Source: JALHQU01 sp043745295 (GTDB taxonomy: Bacteria; Planctomycetota; Planctomycetia; Gemmatales; Gemmataceae). Taken from it: 10,477 nucleotides of DNA. The notes below the pieces were generated by a model. It made no database searches. It saw only the letters and a program-made list of their open reading frames with translations, and had not been told where the DNA came from. Positions 6,801 through 10,477 of the stretch are shown here, piece after piece (the stretch's first letter is position 1; each line of letters starts with the position of its first letter). Position numbers and translations under genes: made by a program. The DNA lies in the NCBI GenBank assembly GCA_043745295.1, contig JAYTTN010000023.1, forward strand, positions 1-10,477. Reading direction: 5' to 3'.

Positions 6801-7075
6801 CGCAGCCAGCCGCCGACCGCGGCGGTCTGTCGCAGCCGGCCGGCGTGCGTGGCGAGCGCCAGGAACGTCGCCTGACACGCATCCTCGGCGGCGTCGCGGT
6901 CCGGGGACAGCATCCGCCGACAGGTGGCCCACACTGCCCCGGCGTGCCGCCACACGAGGAGTTCGAAGGCGGTCTGATCGCGGGAAGTGGCGTAGCGGGC
7001 CAGCAGCTCGCCGTCGGGGGCGGTCTGCTGGTCGGCGGTCAGGCGGCGGACGAGCGCGGCGATGGGGGCGGTCAT
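3809..7075 (-). CDS. ECF sigma factor fused via a membrane helix to WD40 propellers
   Basis: The product is 1088 aa from the ATG at 7075, set by AGGAGG five nt upstream; an upstream frame extension to 7249 would run through the repeat element and is discounted. Residues 33-106 are sigma region 2 (TAFELLVWRHAGAVWATCRR, then DAAEDACQATFLAL and GGWLRTVAVRASLD), binding core polymerase and the -10. Residues 133-189 are region 4 (LNRLPDKFRVPFVLCELDGL, NAEAAAVLGCAVGTVESRLA), binding the -35. A hydrophobic helix at 242-262 (VKVRAVVAVGMLLVASAVGF) precedes a Pro/Lys linker. Residues 304-920 are WD40-type, with at least nine visible blade ends (MWDAETG, LFDVATG, VWSVATG, VWDAKTG, VWDVKAG, LWDIHDG), long enough for two propellers. 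Residues 925-1088 form a helical tail (ELGAKDFKTRESATTALAEFG) often seen after WD40 domains in planctomycetes. Inference: a sigma factor anchored in the membrane, with an extracytoplasmic sensor instead of a separate anti-sigma factor. Target promoters are unknown. Confidence 0.93.
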   Translation of the reverse strand: MTAPIAALVRRLTADQQTAPDGELLARYATSRDQTAFELLVWRHAGAVWATCRRMLSPDRDAAEDACQATFLALATHAGRLRQTAAVGGWLRTVAVRASLDLQGRKRFQPLPNEPASDSREPVAHAADAELRAALDDGLNRLPDKFRVPFVLCELDGLSNAEAAAVLGCAVGTVESRLARARQRLRTYLTARGVQPAVALGGAVAIPESVWAGLMAVSPESVGQGVRELAVRAVAGGFAVKVRAVVAVGMLLVASAVGFGLMPDDKPAPKPVAKAPDPKPVVAVEPKVPVPEGVLTRLGSPRLRHPAWVTALAFSQDGKRIASVGYDNTILMWDAETGQKLFAIPCEKGETTKLTFAEGGKTLLAAMELPDTSGVMWRIDTVTGKTAARLPLWDVKQPAYVSFSPDGSKVLRVAKSTTAVGCSLLETGTLGPVPSFPDFLGKLSGVRADFSANGRSLLIGQAGSVSLVPLDAKTDAETVTLVSNPKRTEVYDRAILSPDGKTVVARESSGQYLVAFDVMTKTQLARTQVPAGVAMLFARSGKSLVHAGSGFAAGVMEPGATEWRGYWDPKAIRFPSMVETTCAAMHPNGKVVALANTSGTICLFDVATGKPVFPTADPPHEVRHLRYSRDGKAVSAWAADWLSWDVVSGKQTAVTSTGWNHGVPLSPDGKFIAEFVRFSGFGRPGDTESGTYLQIRRADTNQVVHSHKAEGNSARWLDFTPDGKGVIGAGHDGTLRVWSVATGEETVAFKGHPQPPVAHAFSADGKVLVTATRDAPEKTPVRVWDAKTGKELATFGAEAPVLKLAISADGSRIAVAPYTNSAGKPDPRERVTVWDVKAGTVAATVPQGGDGGHVALSPCGRLVAVSARNKPDVRVYEVATAGLRFHFKHKAEITSLAFAPNGRSLAVASLEAPVYLWDIHDGPGEPPAWDGKAVWDDLASTDAATAFAAVRRVRHNPTKAVAFLRDATRLPVAPTAARWRELVAELGAKDFKTRESATTALAEFGEVIRPELDAAIAAATNPEALRRLKALRAKLDIRTADGVRLLRAVEAVEGLDAAEGTPLLTAWASGLHGDRLATEARAALARRE

Positions 7076-7080
7076 GGCTG

Positions 7081-7086
7081 CCTCCT
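7081..7086 (-). promoter_or_regulatory. Strong Shine-Dalgarno deciding the sigma-factor start
   Basis: On the minus strand AGGAGG lies 5 nt before the ATG at 7075, a near-perfect anti-16S match. It rules out the in-frame start 174 nt upstream, which lies inside the repeat doublet and would add an Arg/Pro-rich stretch unlike any sigma N-terminus. Confidence 0.85.
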
Positions 7087-7087
7087 G

Positions 7088-7099
7088 GGTGGTTCCACC
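7088..7099 (-). promoter_or_regulatory. Short palindrome abutting the ribosome site of the sigma-factor gene
   Basis: GGTGG-AA-CCACC (minus strand) lies one base upstream of the AGGAGG site. It could be a small operator or a hairpin affecting initiation. The GGAACC inside it resembles an ECF -35 element but is too close to the ATG to serve this gene as a normal promoter. Chance is quite possible. Confidence 0.25.
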
Positions 7100-7142
7100 A
7101 TCAAGAGGACGTGACGGGCGGAAACCCTCCCGGATTCTTTGT

Positions 7143-7186
7143 GTAGGTCGCGGTCGCGGCTTGCCGGAGGCAAGCAAGGCCCGACA
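7143..7186 (+). repeat. REP-like unit A
   Basis: From its first base: GTAG; basal stem GTCG (positions 5-8) with CGAC (40-43); a bulged base at 9 (C); GGTC (10-13) with GGCC (36-39), including one G-T wobble; a small internal loop; and an apical 7-bp stem GCTTGCC / GGCAAGC around the loop GGA. The bulged, interrupted palindrome behind GTAG is the usual REP fold. Confidence 0.75.
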
Positions 7187-7212
7187 TCGGTTTTTCCGCC
7201 ACGGCGGTTGGC

Positions 7213-7256
7213 TGTCGGGCCTCGTTCCCCTTCGGGGAACTTCGACCACGACCTAC
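7213..7256 (-). repeat. REP-like unit B, overlapping the dehydrogenase stop codon
   Basis: Read on the minus strand from 7256 it has the same plan as unit A: GTAG, the same basal stem, a bulge at position 9 (T), and an apical 7-bp stem GTTCCCC / GGGGAAC around the loop GAA. Its GTAG (7256-7253) contributes the last base of the final Lys codon and the whole TAG stop of the gene at 7253-10477. As a strong hairpin straight after a stop it may also stabilise the mRNA end or halt transcription. Confidence 0.75.
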
Positions 7257-10200
7257 TTCAGCTTCAACTCCTCCGTGCTGGTCGCGGTGAAGTAGACGCC
7301 GTGCGGGTTGCTGCCGTTGCCGACCTTCAGCAGGATGTCGTTCGGCCCCTTCTTCAGCTTCACCTTGACGCCGTCGCGTTCCGGCGCGGCGGCCTCGTGC
7401 CGTTCGTGGCCGAACACCTTCGCCCCGTTGACGAACAGCCGACAGCCGTCGTCCGTGCCGAGCAGGATCGTCGCCTCCTGATCGACCGGCGATTCGATCA
7501 CCCGGTACAGGTACGACACGCTGTTGACGGCCTTCTTTCCGTGGAACGCGGCCAGATCGACGTACCCGGTGTTCGCCGGCCGCACACTCCGCCACGTCAC
7601 GTTGCCGTACTTCGCGCCCAGGTCCACTGCGGCCTTCTCCGGCCCGAAGTCCTTGTCCAGTGCCGCATCGCCCTCGGCCGCGAACGGGCCGGCGATGTGC
7701 CACGAGTCCGGCGTCAGCGACGGCGTTTGCAGCGTCATCAGGTATTCCACCACGTCCACCAGTTCATCTTCGGTGAACGTGGCGATCAGGTTGTCCGGCA
7801 TCAAGGACGTGAGTTGCTTCTTCTTCTCGGTGCCCTTCACGGGGAACTGGTAATCCTTGCCGTTGGCGTCGCGGATGGTCAGCGTCGTTTCCGTCTCGCC
7901 GACAAGCAGGCCGACGATGCTCTGGCCGTCGTCGGTGTCCACCTTCCACGTCGCGTACTGGTCGGCGATGGCCTTGCTCGGCGTCAGGATCGAATCGTAC
8001 AGATTCTCCTTGCTCCCCTTCTTGCCGATGAGGCTGAGGTCCGGCCCGATGCTGCCGCCCTGCCCGCGCACCACGTGGCACTTCATGCACTGGCTCTCGC
8101 CCAGCAGCGACTTCGCCATGAGAACCTTGCCGCTGCTCGCGTTGCCGGCGCGCTTCACCAATTCGGCAATCGGCGGCAGCTTCTTCGGGTCGATCTTGCC
8201 CGGCGCGGGGAAGGCGAGCACGGCCTTGTTCCGCAGGTCGGGGAACGGACTATTGCGGAGCAACCGACCCGCATCAGCGAGCAGTTCCTTCGACAGTTGG
8301 CCCCTCTCGTGCGATTCGAGCAACCAGAGCGTGCCGAGTCGAGTGCCCGCGAGCGCTCCGACAGCCACCATTTGCATGTCCGGATAGTCCTTTCGGCCGA
8401 ACTGCTCTTGGATCGCGGCCAAAGCCCTGGCGGTGATCTCATCCTTCGCTTGGACCGTCACGAGCGCGGCCAAAGACTTCAGGGCTTCGATACCCGAATT
8501 CGATTTCGTGGAGAACGTGTCCTTGCCAGCGATCGAACGCAGCGTTTCGACCGACTTCAGCGTACGGAGTTTGCCCAGTGTCTTGATGGCTTCTCTCGAA
8601 CCGCCGAGCGCGATTTTGACCACCGAGTCGATCCGATTCACGTCGCTCGTCACGGCGATCAGTTGAAGCCCGCCGTCGCTCCTCGAAGGATCCTTCAACA
8701 GCGAGTCGATGGCCGTGCCGAGTTCCTTGCCCTTCTTCAACTCCTGCCACTTCGTCGGTAGGAACAGCTTCAAGCTTTCGAGGGCGCGGGCTTTCGTCTC
8801 CGGCCCGGCATCGGATGCGAGCACCGACAGCATCGTCTTACCGGCCGACACATCGTCGCTCGACGCGATGATGTCCACGATGCGGGCCTTCTGCGGGCCG
8901 GTCAGCTTGGCGTCGGCGAGCAGCTTCTCCATCTTCGGCAGCATCGACTTCGGCCGCAGCTCCCATACGAGGTCGGCGACCTTGTCGTTCCACTCCGGGA
9001 AGTGCTTCTCGAAGTCGGCGAGGATGGCATCGCGGCGAACGGGGTCCGTCCCGCAGGCGATGTTCAGCGCCGCCCGGTAGAAGATGTCGGAGCCGTCGTA
9101 CTTCTTCGCGAGGGTGTAAAAGAGTACCTTCACCGAATCGATGTCTTTCGCACGCCGGCCGAGTAGCAGTAGTTCGCGGCCGATTTCGACCGTCTCGGCG
9201 TCGGAAAACTCCCACCCTCTCGCGTTCGTCGGAGTACCTGCTGGAGCGCCACCCTTCCGCAGTGACAACCGAATCTTGTAGTCTCCGTCCGGGCCGAGCA
9301 GCCCGTCAAGCAACCGGGCACCGAGAGCACGGGTGTTCGGGAGGTCTTCCGCCAATTCGCTCTGCACCCAACGGAGGCGATCTTCGGCAGGCACGACCTT
9401 GCGGGCGACCAGAAGAAGCGCCCGAACCTGTTCTTTGTTGAGAGTGGGGGCATCTCGACCACCCCCGCGCTCCAGCGTGTCTCGGAGGTAGCCCATGACC
9501 GTTTCACCCTTAACCTCGCCCAAACTTTCAAACACGACGTGCCGCGCAACAGTGTTTGGCGTCATGAGCGCCGCCAGCACGCTTTCCTTCGTGTCCAGCT
9601 TCACTTCCGGCACCTTGTAGCCTTTGTGGCCGGTCGGCGTCAGGCGGTAGATCCGCCCCCGCGTCCAGTCGCCCATGCCGTGCCCGCCGACGCCGGGGTC
9701 GTACCAGTCGCACACGAACACGCTGCCGTCTGGGGCCGTGCAAACGTCCGACGGGCGGAACCAAGTGTCGGTGCTGGTCAGCATCAGCGTTTTGTCGAGT
9801 TCGTACCCGGCCCCCTTCGGCTTGCGGGTGAAGGCGCGAATCTCGCGCGGGCCGGCGTCGGCGTGCATCAGCGTGTTGTGGTACTGCTTGGGCAGCAGGC
9901 TCCCTTCGTAAAACTGGATGCCGCACGGGCTGCCGAACCCCGTCCGCAGCGTCTTGTGGACGATGCCGGGCTGCTCCTCGTGCCAGTGCGATTGGCCCGC
10001 GCCGCGCGGCCCGTACCCGTAGTTGCCGCCGGGCATAACGTGGCAGATGCGCGTCTGCTGGTTGCCGTCGTCGTCGTTGTCGCTCAGCCAGATTTCGCCG
10101 AAGCTATCGACGCACGCCTCGTAGTTGTTGCGGAAGTTGTGCGCGATCAGTTCGACGTTCTTGCCGTCCAGGTCGCACCGCCAGACGGTGCCCTTCTGCA

Positions 10201-10477
10201 CGTCGGTGCTGTTGCTCGTCCACTTCTTGCCCTTGCCGTCGCTGCTCTGCAAGTCTTTCACGCCGCTGTCGCCGACGGTGAAGTACAACTTGCCGTCCGG
10301 CCCCAGGTGCAGGCCGTGGACGCCGTGGTCGTGGTCGAACCCGCCGAACCCGGTGAGGAACTTCTTCGGCGGCCCGTCGGCCACGGGGTTGGTCGCGTCC
10401 TTGCAGGTGAATTCGAGGATGTCGGGCGACTGGGCCACGAGGACGCGGAGGCCGCCGGGCGAGCGGGGGGCGTCAGC
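7253..10477 (-). CDS. PVC-type sorbosone-dehydrogenase-like / HEAT / cytochrome c protein (5' end outside window)
   Basis: Open frame from the right window edge to the TAG at 7255-7253: 1074 residues visible. A GTG at 10438 is in frame, but the preceding codons (GGLRVLV) continue the domain, so it is internal. Visible residues 1 to about 295 belong to the 'putative membrane-bound dehydrogenase' propeller of Pirellula/Verrucomicrobium (TIGR02604-like): DHDHGVHGLHLGPDGKLYFT, MPGGNYGYGPRG, DTWFRPSDVCTAPDGSVFV. About 310-780 is helical HEAT-like. Residues 797-801 are the haem c site CMKCH (8075-8089), followed by GPDLSLIG and a possible distal Met in SLMPDNL (893), matching the PVC haem-binding domain (TIGR02603-like). 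The last ~160 residues (SWHIAGPF, LFVNGAKVFGH, KKGPNDILLKVGNGS) are a beta-sandwich, probably carbohydrate- or surface-binding. Likely exported; known family role is sugar or polymer oxidation with electron transfer through the haem. Substrate unknown. Confidence 0.92.
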   Translation of the reverse strand, partial: ADAPRSPGGLRVLVAQSPDILEFTCKDATNPVADGPPKKFLTGFGGFDHDHGVHGLHLGPDGKLYFTVGDSGVKDLQSSDGKGKKWTSNSTDVQKGTVWRCDLDGKNVELIAHNFRNNYEACVDSFGEIWLSDNDDDGNQQTRICHVMPGGNYGYGPRGAGQSHWHEEQPGIVHKTLRTGFGSPCGIQFYEGSLLPKQYHNTLMHADAGPREIRAFTRKPKGAGYELDKTLMLTSTDTWFRPSDVCTAPDGSVFVCDWYDPGVGGHGMGDWTRGRIYRLTPTGHKGYKVPEVKLDTKESVLAALMTPNTVARHVVFESLGEVKGETVMGYLRDTLERGGGRDAPTLNKEQVRALLLVARKVVPAEDRLRWVQSELAEDLPNTRALGARLLDGLLGPDGDYKIRLSLRKGGAPAGTPTNARGWEFSDAETVEIGRELLLLGRRAKDIDSVKVLFYTLAKKYDGSDIFYRAALNIACGTDPVRRDAILADFEKHFPEWNDKVADLVWELRPKSMLPKMEKLLADAKLTGPQKARIVDIIASSDDVSAGKTMLSVLASDAGPETKARALESLKLFLPTKWQELKKGKELGTAIDSLLKDPSRSDGGLQLIAVTSDVNRIDSVVKIALGGSREAIKTLGKLRTLKSVETLRSIAGKDTFSTKSNSGIEALKSLAALVTVQAKDEITARALAAIQEQFGRKDYPDMQMVAVGALAGTRLGTLWLLESHERGQLSKELLADAGRLLRNSPFPDLRNKAVLAFPAPGKIDPKKLPPIAELVKRAGNASSGKVLMAKSLLGESQCMKCHVVRGQGGSIGPDLSLIGKKGSKENLYDSILTPSKAIADQYATWKVDTDDGQSIVGLLVGETETTLTIRDANGKDYQFPVKGTEKKKQLTSLMPDNLIATFTEDELVDVVEYLMTLQTPSLTPDSWHIAGPFAAEGDAALDKDFGPEKAAVDLGAKYGNVTWRSVRPANTGYVDLAAFHGKKAVNSVSYLYRVIESPVDQEATILLGTDDGCRLFVNGAKVFGHERHEAAAPERDGVKVKLKKGPNDILLKVGNGSNPHGVYFTATSTEELKLK

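Larger units (their letters stand above)
7143..7256. mobile_element. REP doublet (REPIN/BIME-like element), 114 bp
   Basis: Two 44-bp units in opposite orientation (7143-7186 plus, 7213-7256 minus) flank a 26-bp centre (7187-7212). The units match at 33 of 44 positions by my hand alignment. The outer 14 bases differ at one position, and the inner ten (AGGCCCGACA) are identical. Each starts with GTAG, the tetranucleotide that precedes the imperfect palindrome in REP sequences moved by REP-associated tyrosine transposases (RAYTs, Y1 HUH family). The centre has its own small stem (CCGC 7196-7199 with GCGG 7204-7207). Inverted pairs of such units are called REPINs or BIMEs in gammaproteobacteria. 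No RAYT gene is in the window, so if this is one, it would be mobilised in trans. An unrelated MITE or a plain double terminator are alternatives. Confidence 0.75.

Noticed and set aside
7093..7098. GGAACC as an ECF-type -35 element for sigma-factor autoregulation
   Set aside because: Only 17 nt separate it from the ATG, so the -10 would lie in the coding sequence.
7160..7174. Simple intrinsic terminator as the sole explanation of the hairpins at 7143-7256
   Set aside because: Neither hairpin is followed by a T run, and the shared GTAG ends, equal unit length and 10-base inverted inner edges are not explained by termination alone.
7076..7249. Extended N-terminus of the sigma-factor frame (58 extra residues)
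   Set aside because: It would be encoded by the repeat element and leader, whereas AGGAGG sits 5 nt before the ATG at 7075, where sigma-like sequence begins soon after.
7139..8761. A 540-residue plus-strand frame antisense to the PVC protein
   Set aside because: It is an Arg/Leu/His/Val-rich mirror of the real gene and runs through the repeat doublet; no start signal or motif supports it.

Overview
The window looks like a fragment of a planctomycete chromosome, most probably Gemmataceae. I infer this from very high GC with strong GC3 bias, an ECF sigma factor fused through a membrane helix to WD40 propellers, and a huge secreted PVC-type dehydrogenase/cytochrome c protein, all hallmarks of Planctomycetota. 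No rRNA, tRNA, CRISPR array, phage gene or transposase gene is visible.

Layout, left to right. (1) 1-578, minus: the start of a secreted protein of unknown function with a Pro/Ala-rich spacer; its 3' end is cut by the window edge. (2) 579-925: a divergent intergenic region with hairpins and a weak candidate promoter. (3) 926-1747, plus: a small secreted protein with 15 cysteines and a proline-rich tail, followed by a perfect GC hairpin. (4) 1908-2516, plus: an XRE-type helix-turn-helix regulator with an unrecognised helical C-terminal half. (5) 2517-2707: convergent spacer. (6) 2708-3724, minus: a protein resembling the N-terminal, non-ATPase part of the Tad/type IV pilus ATPase CpaF, without any Walker motor domain. 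(7) 3809-7075, minus: an ECF sigma factor - transmembrane helix - WD40 fusion of 1088 aa. (8) 7143-7256: a 114-bp doublet of inverted, structured repeats. (9) 7253-10477, minus: a PVC-type sorbosone-dehydrogenase-like propeller, HEAT and cytochrome c protein whose N-terminus lies beyond the window.

The three right-hand genes share the minus strand, with gaps of 84 and 177 nt. They could be read together, but hairpins lie in both gaps, so a single operon is not shown. No common pathway for them is evident: one is a secreted redox/carbohydrate protein, one a membrane-anchored signalling sigma factor, one a secretion-ATPase-like domain protein.

The most interesting structure is the doublet at 7143-7256. 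Two 44-bp units in opposite orientation both start with GTAG. They share an invariant basal stem and carry different apical stems that remain perfectly paired through compensatory changes. This is the architecture of REP doublets (REPIN/BIME elements) mobilised by RAYT (Y1 transposase) enzymes. The GTAG of one unit supplies the TAG stop codon of the upstream dehydrogenase gene.
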